64,000 nucleotides of DNA from Halobacterium sp. R2-5 (GTDB lineage: Archaea > Halobacteriota > Halobacteria > Halobacteriales > Halobacteriaceae): contig NZ_JAANTH010000001.1 of NCBI RefSeq assembly GCF_011734195.1, forward strand, positions 372,001 to 436,000, read 5' to 3'. How positions within the stretch are numbered: the stretch's first letter is position 1; every line of letters begins with the position of its first letter. A program made the translations under genes and the position numbers. Positions 53,135 to 61,448 of this stretch are shown piece after piece. Under the pieces are notes generated by a model, which worked only from the letters and a program-made list of their open reading frames with translations, was not told the DNA's origin and ran no database searches.

Positions 53135-54217
53135 ACCGTCGTAGGCCGGGATGCGCGCCGACTGGCCGGTGCAGTCCACGAACGGCAGGTCCGAGACCTC
53201 CGCAGACACGTCGCCGTCCTCCGTCTCGACAGTCAGGCTGCCGTCGCTGACGCCGTAGTCGACTTCCGCGAACGCGACTGGCCCCTCGCGCAGCGGGCTG
53301 ACGGCCGCGCGCGTAATCTCGCCGACGTCGTCGCCGTCCCGAGTGACTGCCGCGCCCGCCTCGGGGAGTTCCTCCGAGACGAGCCCGACCAGTCGGCTGC
53401 TCGGCTGTCCCCTGTTCTGCACCTTCGAGACGACCTCCTGCCCGACGAAACAGCCCTTCTCGTAGTCGACGGCGTTGCCGAGGCCGAGGACGTTCGGGAT
53501 CCGCCCCTCCAGTTCGGTGGCGAACAGCGGCGTCCCCGCCTCCAGCGTGAGCGTCTCCCACGTCCGCCGACCGAACGGCGTGGCGTTCAGCCCGCGCACG
53601 ACGAGCGTCTCGAAGACGGGGCCGGCGTCGGCGGCCGCGCAGACGACGATGTAGCCCTCCTCGCCCGCGAGGTCGTCGTCGCGGATGACCGTCACGCCCT
53701 CCTCCATCGACCCGCGAACGAAGCGCAGCGGCTCTTCGGGCGGGCTGGCGCCGCCGAGCACGCTCGCGATCTTCTCCGTGGCCTTCGGCCCGTGCGCGCC
53801 GAACACGCCGAAACGGTCGGTCGCGTGCTCGACGTCGACGTCCTGGACGAACGTCCGCTCGCTCCACTCCTCGGCGACTGCTTCGCCCTCGCCCGCCGGG
53901 AAGAACACGAGCAGGCTGTCGCCGGTCGCGAACACGTAGCAGTCCGCGCGAATCCGGCCCTGCGGGTCCAGCAGGAGCGCGTAGACGCCTTCGCCGTCCT
54001 CCGTGGGGACGCGGTTCGTGACGGTGTCGTCGACGAACTCGTGACGGTCTTCGCCCTCGACGACGACCACGTCGAAGGCGTGCTCGGTGATGCCGACGAC
54101 GTTGCGCACCGCGCGGTGCGTGCGCTCGGGGCGGCCGTACTCCTCCGGGAGCGCGCGCCCCGCGACCTCGCGGAACGACGCGCCGTGGTCCTCGTGGCGT
54201 TCCCTGACGACTGTCAT
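53123..54217 (-). CDS. YgfZ/GcvT-like folate-binding protein
   Basis: 364 residues with a GcvT/aminomethyltransferase fold. The motif 'YEKGCFVGQEV' (K-G-C-x-G-Q type) marks the YgfZ/IBA57 branch rather than true GcvT; those proteins bind folate and help maintain Fe-S enzymes. N-terminal 'FDVVVVEGEDRHEFVDDTVTN' and C-terminal GcvT_C barrel are seen. No gcvH or gcvP lies nearby, which agrees with YgfZ. Confidence 0.83.
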   Translation of the reverse strand: MTVVRERHEDHGASFREVAGRALPEEYGRPERTHRAVRNVVGITEHAFDVVVVEGEDRHEFVDDTVTNRVPTEDGEGVYALLLDPQGRIRADCYVFATGDSLLVFFPAGEGEAVAEEWSERTFVQDVDVEHATDRFGVFGAHGPKATEKIASVLGGASPPEEPLRFVRGSMEEGVTVIRDDDLAGEEGYIVVCAAADAGPVFETLVVRGLNATPFGRRTWETLTLEAGTPLFATELEGRIPNVLGLGNAVDYEKGCFVGQEVVSKVQNRGQPSSRLVGLVSEELPEAGAAVTRDGDDVGEITRAAVSPLREGPVAFAEVDYGVSDGSLTVETEDGDVSAEVSDLPFVDCTGQSARIPAYDGSAE

Positions 54218-54257
54218 TGGCTGAGAGTCGGTGCTCGTGCGGGTAAACCCACTGGGT

Positions 54258-54551
54258 TTACAGCCCGATTCGCCGGCGGATCTCGTCGAGGATCGACGGC
54301 TCCTCGGGCTCGTCCTCGTCCGGGAACACGCGGTCGTCGGCCCTGAAGACGGTGCGGCCGTCGTTCTCCTCGGCGTCGATGAGGTCGTCGGCTTTCAGGG
54401 ACCCGAGCGCGTCCTCCAGGGCGTCGATGTCGGCGTCGACGTGCGAACGCAGCTCGAACAGCGTCATCCCCTCGCTCGGCCGGTCGACGAGGGCGTCGAG
54501 CACCGCTACCTCCGTCTCCCCGCGGTCGCGGTACTCGGGTTTGACGTGCAT
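54258..54551 (-). CDS. Small helix-turn-helix protein (DUF6432-like)
   Basis: 97 residues; 'RGETEVAVLDALVDRPSEGMT' and 'LFELRSHVDADIDALEDALGS' form a winged helix, then 'LIDAEENDGRTVFRADDRVF' the wing, and an acidic tail ending 'ILDEIRRRIGL'. Probable DNA-binding regulator; the DUF6432 name is from memory. Stands between convergent and divergent neighbours. Confidence 0.75.
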   Translation of the reverse strand: MHVKPEYRDRGETEVAVLDALVDRPSEGMTLFELRSHVDADIDALEDALGSLKADDLIDAEENDGRTVFRADDRVFPDEDEPEEPSILDEIRRRIGL

Positions 54552-54632
54552 ACGTCGGCGGACGGCAGCCGGCGCCTTAGCAGTATCCCCGAGCGGTAGC
54601 CTTTTGCCGCTGGCTCGGATACTGCCTCCCTA

Positions 54633-55547
54633 ATGGGTCTCAGGTGCTCCCTGCTCGGACACGACTACGGCGAGGCGTTCGTCGAGCGGGACCGCGAGGA
54701 GCGCGGTGAGGAAGTGGTCGTGACCGAGCGCGAGCTCAAGGAGTGCGCGCGCTGCGGCTCCGAGAAGGTCACTACGGAGAACACGGAAGTCCGGTCGCTC
54801 CAGCCGGAACACCACGAGGACGCCGACGGGTCCTCGGACGCCACCGACGCGACGACCACGGTCGACTCGGGAAGCGAGCCCGCGACGGCCGCCAACGCGG
54901 ACGCCTCCACGACTGACTCGTCGGGCGGCGCGTTCACGTCGGCGACGGACGCCATCGAGCAGGCCGAGACCGGGATGGACACCGACGACTCGCTGGGCGG
55001 CGAGCCCGACGCCGACGACGCGGTCATCCTCGAGGACGACGCCGCCGACGAACCGGGCAGCGACCAGTGGGACGAGCCCGAGGAGCCGGAGGCCGAGCCG
55101 GAGCCGGAGCCCGTCGAGGACGACGCGGAAGTCGTCGACGCCGGCTCCGAACCCGAGCCCGAACCGGAACCGACGCAGTCCGGGCCGGCGGGCCAGCAGT
55201 CCGCGTCCGCGGAGACGGCGGACGCCGACCGCGCCCGCGGCGAGTGGCCGGAGGCGGACGGCGAGGACGAGGGCTTCGACGCGACCGCGGACGCCGACGC
55301 GGAGTTCGCGGCCGCCGAGGAAGCGGACTCGACGTTCGAGTTCGCCGGCGAGGGCGACGAGGCCGTGGAGGCCGACACCGGCTTCACGAGCGCCGGCCCG
55401 CTCGACAACGACGAGTCGACCGACGAACTCGACTTCGCGCTGTACTGCCCCGAGTGCGGCTTCGAGCAGTACGCCGCGGGCTCCAGCCTGCGGGCGGGCG
55501 ACATCTGCCCGGAGTGCCGGCGCGGCTACCTGGCCGAAGACCGGTGA
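54633..55547 (+). CDS. Zinc-ribbon protein with long acidic linker
   Basis: 304 residues. The N-terminus 'MGLRCSLLGHDYGEAFVERD' and 'LKECARCGSEKV' give one Cys/His zinc site; the C-terminus 'LYCPECGFEQYAAGSS' and 'DICPECRRGYL' a complete zinc ribbon. About 200 residues in between are Asp/Glu/Ala/Pro/Thr-rich and disordered. Resembles haloarchaeal DUF7093 proteins (name from memory). Function unknown; could bridge two partners. Confidence 0.78.
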   Translation: MGLRCSLLGHDYGEAFVERDREERGEEVVVTERELKECARCGSEKVTTENTEVRSLQPEHHEDADGSSDATDATTTVDSGSEPATAANADASTTDSSGGAFTSATDAIEQAETGMDTDDSLGGEPDADDAVILEDDAADEPGSDQWDEPEEPEAEPEPEPVEDDAEVVDAGSEPEPEPEPTQSGPAGQQSASAETADADRARGEWPEADGEDEGFDATADADAEFAAAEEADSTFEFAGEGDEAVEADTGFTSAGPLDNDESTDELDFALYCPECGFEQYAAGSSLRAGDICPECRRGYLAEDR

Positions 55548-55584
55548 CGAAGCCGTTAAACCCCTCGCTGTCTTTCTCGCGTCC

Positions 55585-55980
55585 ATGAAGGAGTACAAGA
55601 TGCGACGCGGCGAGTACCTCGAGGAGCGGATGCCGGACCTCGAGGCGGAGATCGAGGACTACTTCGGAGAGGTCTCTGGCACCGAGGAGTACAAGGGCAG
55701 CGACCTCTACGTCGTCGCCGACCCCGACAACCCGGTCTTCGAGCGCATCACGGCCGGTGCCGTCGAGTACTCCGGGAAGAAGGACAAGCTCGCGGTCGAC
55801 TTCGAGGAGCGCCCCGCCGAGGAAGTCATCGCGGACGGCGACGCCGAGGCCGCGGCCGACGCCGTCGACGCGAAAAACGACTTCCTCCTCGAAGCGACCG
55901 GCCGGGACGCGAAGTCCCGCCGCGACTCGATGAAGCGCGCCGTCGAGGACGACCCGGACGCGCCCGACGACGTCGCGTAA
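55585..55980 (+). CDS. DUF5611 family protein
   Basis: 131 residues starting 'MKEYKMRRGEYLEERMPDLE' with 'YFGEVSGTEEYKGSDLYVVAD' and 'FERITAGAVEYSGKKDKLAVDF', a small alpha/beta protein matching DUF5611 of haloarchaea. Function unknown. GTTAAAC 26-32 nt before ATG 55585 is a good TATA-like box. Confidence 0.82.
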   Translation: MKEYKMRRGEYLEERMPDLEAEIEDYFGEVSGTEEYKGSDLYVVADPDNPVFERITAGAVEYSGKKDKLAVDFEERPAEEVIADGDAEAAADAVDAKNDFLLEATGRDAKSRRDSMKRAVEDDPDAPDDVA

Positions 55981-56014
55981 AACGACCGCGTTTCTTCCGG
56001 GAAGCGACGACCGA

Positions 56015-56371
56015 CTAGTGGCGGTTGAGTTTCGAGCGGCTGATGGCGATGCCGTTCGGCACGACGATGAGCTGGTCGTCGCCCTTCTGGACGATGTCGC
56101 CGCCGACCTCCTGGGCGACCTGTCGGAGCTCGTCGACGACGTGCTCGACCGTGCGGTCCTCCGTGCGGAGCCGCGTGATGTCCGCGATGACCATGTCGCC
56201 GTCGTAGACGGCGTCCTTGATGGCGATGACGTCCTCCTGGCCGTCGATTTCGGCGATGTAGACGGTGACGCTCGCCTCGCTACCCTCGGTGTCGAAGTCG
56301 TCGATGTCCAGTTCGACGTAATCCTCGGTGGAACCCCCGGCTCCGCCGAGAATCTTGTCCATGAAGCCCAT
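56015..56371 (-). CDS. sepF: Archaeal SepF
   Basis: 118 residues. The N-terminus 'MGFMDKILGGAG' is the membrane-binding amphipathic helix of SepF; 'TVYIAEIDGQEDVIAIKDAVYDGDMVIADI' region and 'QLIVVPNGIAISRSKLNRH' form the dimerising domain. In Haloferax SepF anchors FtsZ1/FtsZ2 rings to the membrane at division. ATG 56371 gives the known start. No ftsZ gene is nearby. Confidence 0.92.
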   Translation of the reverse strand: MGFMDKILGGAGGSTEDYVELDIDDFDTEGSEASVTVYIAEIDGQEDVIAIKDAVYDGDMVIADITRLRTEDRTVEHVVDELRQVAQEVGGDIVQKGDDQLIVVPNGIAISRSKLNRH

Positions 56372-56421
56372 GGGCGTGAGAGGGGGTCGCCGCGTGCATA
56401 GTTCTTGCGTCAGACGCGCAG

Positions 56422-56757
56422 CTAGTCGGCGGTCGCGAACGGCTCGACCTCTTCGGCCCACGCCTCGTAGCCGCCGTCCATGCTCGCGACCGCGTCGGCG
56501 TTCCCGTACTCCTCGACGAGCCGCGCCGCCTGCACGGACGTCTCGCCGACGTAACAGTAGACGACGACCTCGTCGTCCCAGTCGCGCTCGGCGACCACGT
56601 CCTCCAGTTCCTCGACGGGGAGGTGTTCGGCGCCCGGCAGGTGGCCGTCCTCGTAGGCGTCGCCCTCGCGGATGTCCACGAGGTCGAAGTCGTCGTCGCC
56701 GGACTCGAGGCGCTCGCGGACCGCCTCGGGGGCGACGGTGTCGACGTCCCGGCTCAT
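56422..56757 (-). CDS. Rhodanese-like sulfurtransferase
   Basis: 111 residues, one rhodanese domain. 'DFDLVDIREGDAYEDGHLPGAEHLP' is the N-terminal block and the active loop holds Cys in 'VVYCYVGETSVQAA'. It would accept and pass sulfane sulfur. It overlaps the TusA-like gene by 4 nt (ATGA) and lies in the YeeE-TusA-rhodanese operon. Confidence 0.9.
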   Translation of the reverse strand: MSRDVDTVAPEAVRERLESGDDDFDLVDIREGDAYEDGHLPGAEHLPVEELEDVVAERDWDDEVVVYCYVGETSVQAARLVEEYGNADAVASMDGGYEAWAEEVEPFATAD

Positions 56758-57047
56758 TGCTTCTCGAGGTAGATGCGGTAGACGCCGTCGCCGCTGCGCC
56801 AGACGCGGGCGTCGGCGTCGTCGCCGACGGCCCGCGGGACGTTCTCCGTGCACGGGACGTGGTCGGTCTCCTGGACGAGGAGGTCGCCCGCGGACAGCGA
56901 CTGGAGGCCCTTCTTCGCCTCGACCTGCGGGTACGGGCAGACCTCGCCCATCATGTCCTGCACTTCGTCGGCTTCCTCGAGCAGGGACTCGGCTCTCTCG
57001 TCGGACAGTTCCGCTGGTGCGTCGGTGACGTCGTCGATGGATGGCAT
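56754..57047 (-). CDS. TusA-family sulfur carrier
   Basis: 97 residues. 'GEVCPYPQVEAKKGLQSLSAG' carries the CPxP motif with the active Cys near 37; a second Cys lies in 'HVPCTENVP', and the fold ends 'VYRIYLEKQ'. It has a 33-residue acidic N-terminal extension. TusA hands persulfide sulfur to partners; here the transporter upstream and rhodanese downstream are its likely partners. Confidence 0.87.
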   Translation of the reverse strand: MPSIDDVTDAPAELSDERAESLLEEADEVQDMMGEVCPYPQVEAKKGLQSLSAGDLLVQETDHVPCTENVPRAVGDDADARVWRSGDGVYRIYLEKQ

Positions 57048-57081
57048 TGGTGTTGTAGTGGTGGTGTGGTTGGCGGGCGGT

Positions 57082-58254
57082 TCAGATGGCGCAGCCGACG
57101 TCTCGGTAGATCCAATGAGTCATCACGTAGACGCCGAGCACGATGCCGACGGCCGCGACGAAGGAGTGCACCGAGAGCTCGGCGATGCCGGAGTAGATGT
57201 TCCCGATGTTGCAGCCGGGGGCGAGCCGGGAGCCCGCGCCCATCAGGAAGCCGCCGACGACCGCGTTCGGGAGGCGGCGGCGCTTCGGCACGCGGACCGA
57301 GAAGTCACCGCTCCACGCGGCCGCGAGCCCGGCGCCGACGATGACGAACCCGATCATCACCATGTCGGTGGTGACGCCGACGCCGGCGCCGCGGAAGAGG
57401 ACGGCCCCCCAGTACTCGAAGCTCCCGGCGTCGACGCCGACCTGCGAGAGCAGGTAGCCCGTCCAGCGGGCTTCCGGCCCGGTGACGCCGACGATGGACA
57501 CCTGCGTGAACCAGAGGACGGCGACGGCGGTGATGCCGAGCGCGGCGGTCCGCGGGTCCCACGGCCGCTTGCTGGACGCGAGCGGCGTGCGCCACGCGTC
57601 GGCGAGACCGCGGAAGTACTGACTAGTGCCGCGGGCGAACTGGCGGGCGCCGACGACCGGCGCGAGCAGCACCGACGGCTGGACGGACGCGACGGTCGCG
57701 CGCTCCTCGGGGTCGCCCTTCTTCGCCGCGCTGCGGCCGACGAGCGTGGCGTACACGACGGTGACGCCGGCGGCGACGAGCAGCGCGAGCAGCCCCGCGG
57801 GAATCGGCGAGACGGCGAACAGGCTGACGCCCTCGCCGAACTGCAGCGGCCCGAAGTACGTGCTCTGCAGCGTCGGGAACGCGACGGTGAACGCCGCGTA
57901 GCCGACGCCCATGAACGCGAGCGTCAGCCAGAACTGGAGGTAGCCCTCGCCGGCGCGGTACAGCGTGCCGCTCGCGCAGCCGCCGGCGTACGTCATGCCG
58001 ATGCCGAACACGAACCCGCCGACGAGGCCGGTGAGCCCCCACGCGGGCGTCCAGAACCCCTGGTAGTAGCCCAGTTGGTACGCGATGCCCCAGAACACCA
58101 TCGTGAGGAGTGTCGCCGCGAGCACTCCCTTCGTCACCCGGGAGTCCTTGTACGCGAAGAAGTCCCGGAAGGCGTTCACGAAGCAGAACCGGCCCTTCTG
58201 GAGGAAGACGCCGAGGCCGATTCCGACGACCGCTGCCACGAGCAGACTGTTCAC
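57082..58254 (-). CDS. YeeE/YedE (TsuA-like) thiosulfate transporter
   Basis: 390 residues with about ten helices in two repeats. The conserved cysteines are present: 'GRFCFVNAFR', 'AGGCASGTLYRAGEG', and 'APGCNIGNIYSG'. In the bacterial TsuA structure such Cys guide thiosulfate through the channel. The start is GTG 58254. First gene of the operon with TusA and rhodanese, 34 nt upstream of tusA. A TATA-like GTTAAC is near 58282-58287. Confidence 0.9.
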   Translation of the reverse strand: MNSLLVAAVVGIGLGVFLQKGRFCFVNAFRDFFAYKDSRVTKGVLAATLLTMVFWGIAYQLGYYQGFWTPAWGLTGLVGGFVFGIGMTYAGGCASGTLYRAGEGYLQFWLTLAFMGVGYAAFTVAFPTLQSTYFGPLQFGEGVSLFAVSPIPAGLLALLVAAGVTVVYATLVGRSAAKKGDPEERATVASVQPSVLLAPVVGARQFARGTSQYFRGLADAWRTPLASSKRPWDPRTAALGITAVAVLWFTQVSIVGVTGPEARWTGYLLSQVGVDAGSFEYWGAVLFRGAGVGVTTDMVMIGFVIVGAGLAAAWSGDFSVRVPKRRRLPNAVVGGFLMGAGSRLAPGCNIGNIYSGIAELSVHSFVAAVGIVLGVYVMTHWIYRDVGCAI

Positions 58255-58490
58255 GGTGTCTCACGTACACGCGTTCGCCTCAGTTAACCCGCTCCGAAGA
58301 GGGGAGGACTGCCCGAGCACTGGACGCGAGGAAACACCGAAGAGAACCACTGAAACGCGACTCAGTCGGCGATTCCCGGATCATTCCGGCTGTCGCGGCG
58401 ACTCGGATATCGGCAAGACCTGCGTCGTCGGTGCGACCGCGGGAGTTCCGGAGGGTGGGACTTACCTCGGCACGGCCACTCCTCGCGGAC

Positions 58491-59180
58491 GTGACCTTCA
58501 GCATCTGCGTCCGCGAACCGTACGAGGACGGCGACCAGCAGTACCGCTTCGGCATCGCCGTCACCACGCGGCTGCCCGGCGTGGGCGTGCCGTGTCCCCA
58601 CGTCAACGAGCACGGCGCCGTCGCCACACAGAGCGTCACGAACGAGCGCCTCGGCTCGAAGGGCGTCGAGTACCTCGCCGACGGCCTCGCCGTCGAGGAC
58701 GCCCTACAGGGCCTGCTGAACGCCGACGACGGCAGCCCCACGCGACAGCTCCACGGCGTCTCCCGGAAGGGGGAGTTCGCGTTCTCCGGCGACGAGTGCA
58801 ACGGTTGGTTCGGGCACACGAGCGGCGAGAACTACACCGTCGCGGGGAACCTGCTCGCGGGGGAGGCGGTCGTCGAGCGCACCGCCGAGAAGTACGAGGC
58901 CCTCGCGTTCGGCGACGAACCGCTCGCGAAGCGCCTCGTGGACGCGCTCGGCGCGGGGCAGGCCGCGGGCGGCGACAAGCGCGAGGAGCTCACCGTCCAG
59001 AGCGCCGCCGTCAGCGTCGTCGACACGGGCGTCGACGACCAGCCGTACTACGCCGACCTGCGCGTGGACGCCACCGAGGACCCCATCGTCGACCTGCGGG
59101 AGACCTACCGGCTCGCCAAGCAGGGGTACGAGGACGCGCTCGAACGCTACGAGAGCGACGACGGAGAAGAAGAAGCGTAA
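58491..59180 (+). CDS. DUF1028 family Ntn-hydrolase-like protein
   Basis: 229 residues. DUF1028 block 'GAVATQSVTNERLGSKGVEYLADGL' and 'FSGDECNGWFGHTSGENYTVAGNLL' are clear. After removal of Met the chain starts with Thr (Val/Met1-Thr2-Phe-Ser), as for N-terminal-nucleophile hydrolases. Reaction unknown. GTG 58491 is chosen for this reason. Divergent from the yeeE operon with about 235 bases between. Confidence 0.85.
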   Translation: MTFSICVREPYEDGDQQYRFGIAVTTRLPGVGVPCPHVNEHGAVATQSVTNERLGSKGVEYLADGLAVEDALQGLLNADDGSPTRQLHGVSRKGEFAFSGDECNGWFGHTSGENYTVAGNLLAGEAVVERTAEKYEALAFGDEPLAKRLVDALGAGQAAGGDKREELTVQSAAVSVVDTGVDDQPYYADLRVDATEDPIVDLRETYRLAKQGYEDALERYESDDGEEEA

Positions 59181-59181
59181 C

Positions 59182-59661
59182 TCAGACGGTGAACTCGTAG
59201 AGCTCGTCGCCGACGTGGTGGAGGTTCTCGACGACCTTCCCGGAGTCCCCGACCATGTCGTCGCCGCTCGTGAGCGCGCGGCCGACCGCCAGCGCCTTCC
59301 CGTGGGTCTCCTCCTCGACGACGACGAGGTCGCCGGCCTCGATGCCGTCCTCGGCCTCCGTGATGCCCGGACGCATGATGTCCGCGCCGTCGCTGACGAA
59401 CGAGATGGCGCCCGCGTCCACGGTGACGACGCCCGTCGCGGGGTCGAACTCGTTGGCGCCCTGGACGGTGACGAACGGCTCGCCCTCGGGGTACCAGACG
59501 AGCGGGTCGCCGTCGACGAGCACGACGTCGAACTCCTCGTCCGCGATCTCCACGAGCTCGAAGGAGTCGGCGTCCAGTTCGACGCTGAGCCCCTCGCGGA
59601 GCGCGTCGGCGATCTCCCGCACGGCGTCGCTCCGCAAGTGGTGACGAGAGGACACTTCCAT
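59182..59661 (-). CDS. PUA domain RNA-binding protein (MCT-1/Tma20-like)
   Basis: 159 residues. N-terminal DUF1947 ('SRHHLRSDAVREIADALREGL') and C-terminal PUA domain ('VTVDAGAISFVSDGADIMRPGI', 'DLVVVEEETHGKALAVGRAL'). Related to MCTS1, Tma20 and eIF2D parts, which act in translation reinitiation and recycling. ATG 59661 lies 26-31 nt from TATA-like TTTAAG on the minus strand (59687-59692). Confidence 0.88.
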   Translation of the reverse strand: MEVSSRHHLRSDAVREIADALREGLSVELDADSFELVEIADEEFDVVLVDGDPLVWYPEGEPFVTVQGANEFDPATGVVTVDAGAISFVSDGADIMRPGITEAEDGIEAGDLVVVEEETHGKALAVGRALTSGDDMVGDSGKVVENLHHVGDELYEFTV

Positions 59662-59759
59662 ACCCTCAGCTTCGGGCGGCTCCACGCTTAAAACCGCCGC
59701 TCCGTCCGCGTTGCGCTCGCCGGGAAATCGCTAAGTGCGCGGCGACCCAACACCGACAC

Positions 59760-60038
59760 ATGTGGGGGTCCGGGGACGACACAGTCTCCTGTATCGCCTG
59801 CGGGGCGTCCGTGCCGCGCGAGGACGCCCGCGAGTACGACAAGCACGGCGACCGCTGGGACCGCGACGGCAAGCGCTTCGAGTACCTCTGCAAGCCGTGC
59901 TTCCGGGACCTCGCGAAGCAGCCCCGCCGCGGCCTCGAAGCCAGCCTCGAAGCCGCGGGCGCGGGCCGCGTCGACGACGCCGAGTTCGTCGAGCGATTCC
60001 TCGACGGCGGCCACGAAGAGCGCCACGAGCGCGAGTAG
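59760..60038 (+). CDS. Small zinc-finger protein, hypothetical
   Basis: 92 residues. 'VSCIACGASVPREDAREYDKHG' and 'YLCKPCFRDLAKQPRRGLE' make a Cys4 zinc site; the rest is helical and charged. Conserved in haloarchaea by my recollection but of unknown role. ATG 59760 is followed, after its stop, by rnr 45 nt downstream, so the pair may be co-expressed and linked to RNA decay. Confidence 0.75.
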   Translation: MWGSGDDTVSCIACGASVPREDAREYDKHGDRWDRDGKRFEYLCKPCFRDLAKQPRRGLEASLEAAGAGRVDDAEFVERFLDGGHEERHERE

Positions 60039-60083
60039 CGCTGCGTCGACACGACTAACTGCGGACGCCGGCTACACGGTGGT

Positions 60084-61367
60084 ATGTCAAACGACGCGGA
60101 GGCGGCGCAGGGGTCCATCGAGGACCAGGGCCCGGTCGAAATCTCCCCGGAGCTCGCCCGCCAGATCGAGAACAAGCGCGACGACCTCCTGGAGAAGTTC
60201 GAGCTCCACGACGAGTTCGCGCCCGAGGTCGTCGAGGAGGCGGAAGAGCGCGTCCAGGACGTCGAACAGGAGATTCAGGACGAACTGGACGAGCGCGCGG
60301 ACATGCGGCCGCTGCCGACGTGGACGACCGACCCCGTCGACGCCCAGGACTTCGACGACGCCATCAGCGTCCTCGAGCGCGACGAGGAGTACGTCGTCTG
60401 GGTGCACATCGCGGACGTCACCCACTACGTCCACCCCGGCTCGGAGATGTGGGACGCCGCGATGGACCGCGGGAACACCATCTACCTCCCCGGGTACACG
60501 ATCCACATGCTCCCGCCCGTGCTCGCGGAGACGGTCTGCTCGCTGGTCCCCGAGGAGGACCGCCTCGCGCACACCGTCGAGATGCACCTCGACAAGGACG
60601 ACCTCTCCTACCGCAACATCGAGATCTACAAGTCCGTCATCCACAGCGACGAGCGCCTCACGTACAAGGAGACCGAGGCGCGCCTCGAGGACGAGGACGC
60701 GCCGCTGCACGACGAGATTTCGCTCGTCTTCGAGCTCGCCGACCAGATGCACGAGCAGCGCAAGGAGGAGGGCAGCCTCGTGCTGAACCCGCGGCGGGAC
60801 CGCGCGCACACCATCATCGAGGAGTGCATGCTGAAGGCGAACAAGGCGGTCACCCACGAGCTCATGTGGAACCGCGGCGTCGAGGCGATGTACCGCGTCC
60901 ACCCGCAGCCGTCGCCCGACGAGTGGGACGACGCGCTCCGCGAGATTCAGGAGCTCGACGGCGTCTCCATTCCCGGCGACTCCTGGGACGATCCCCGGAA
61001 GGCGGTCAACGCCACCTTAGAGCAGGCCCCGGAGCGCCAGCTCGGGAAGATCCAGTGGGCGGTGATGAAGGTGATGCCGCGCGCCCGCTACATGAACGAC
61101 CCGTTCGGCGGCCACCACGCGCTCAACTTCGAGATCTACGGCCACTTCACCAGCCCCATCCGCCGGATGAGCGACCTCGTCAACCACTGGATCGTCTACC
61201 AGAACGACGTCCCCGAGAACCTCGTGGAGCTCTGCGACCACGCCAGCGACCAGCAGAAGGCCGGCGAGTCCGCCGAGCGCGAGTACCGCGACTTCCTCGA
61301 AGAGATCGGCCTCGACCCCGACGCGGTCAACAACCGCGGCATCGAGATCGTCGAACCGGACGAGTAG
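60084..61367 (+). CDS. RNase R/RNB family 3'-5' exoribonuclease
   Basis: 427 residues, just the catalytic RNB domain with a 75-residue helical lead. The metal site reads 'TDPVDAQDFDDA' (Asp83, Asp89, Asp91, Asp92). Other blocks: 'VWVHIADVTHYV', 'LPPVLAETVCSL', 'HFTSPIRRMSDLVNHW'. Cold-shock and S1 domains of bacterial RNase R are lacking. In haloarchaea, which lack the exosome, RNase R is the main processive exonuclease. Confidence 0.93.
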   Translation: MSNDAEAAQGSIEDQGPVEISPELARQIENKRDDLLEKFELHDEFAPEVVEEAEERVQDVEQEIQDELDERADMRPLPTWTTDPVDAQDFDDAISVLERDEEYVVWVHIADVTHYVHPGSEMWDAAMDRGNTIYLPGYTIHMLPPVLAETVCSLVPEEDRLAHTVEMHLDKDDLSYRNIEIYKSVIHSDERLTYKETEARLEDEDAPLHDEISLVFELADQMHEQRKEEGSLVLNPRRDRAHTIIEECMLKANKAVTHELMWNRGVEAMYRVHPQPSPDEWDDALREIQELDGVSIPGDSWDDPRKAVNATLEQAPERQLGKIQWAVMKVMPRARYMNDPFGGHHALNFEIYGHFTSPIRRMSDLVNHWIVYQNDVPENLVELCDHASDQQKAGESAEREYRDFLEEIGLDPDAVNNRGIEIVEPDE

Positions 61368-61448
61368 TCCGGTTCGACTGCACGTCAATCTCCGATTGAC
61401 GGCGTTGTCGACGAGGACGAAGAAGCCGCCTAACTCTCTTCTCTCCGC

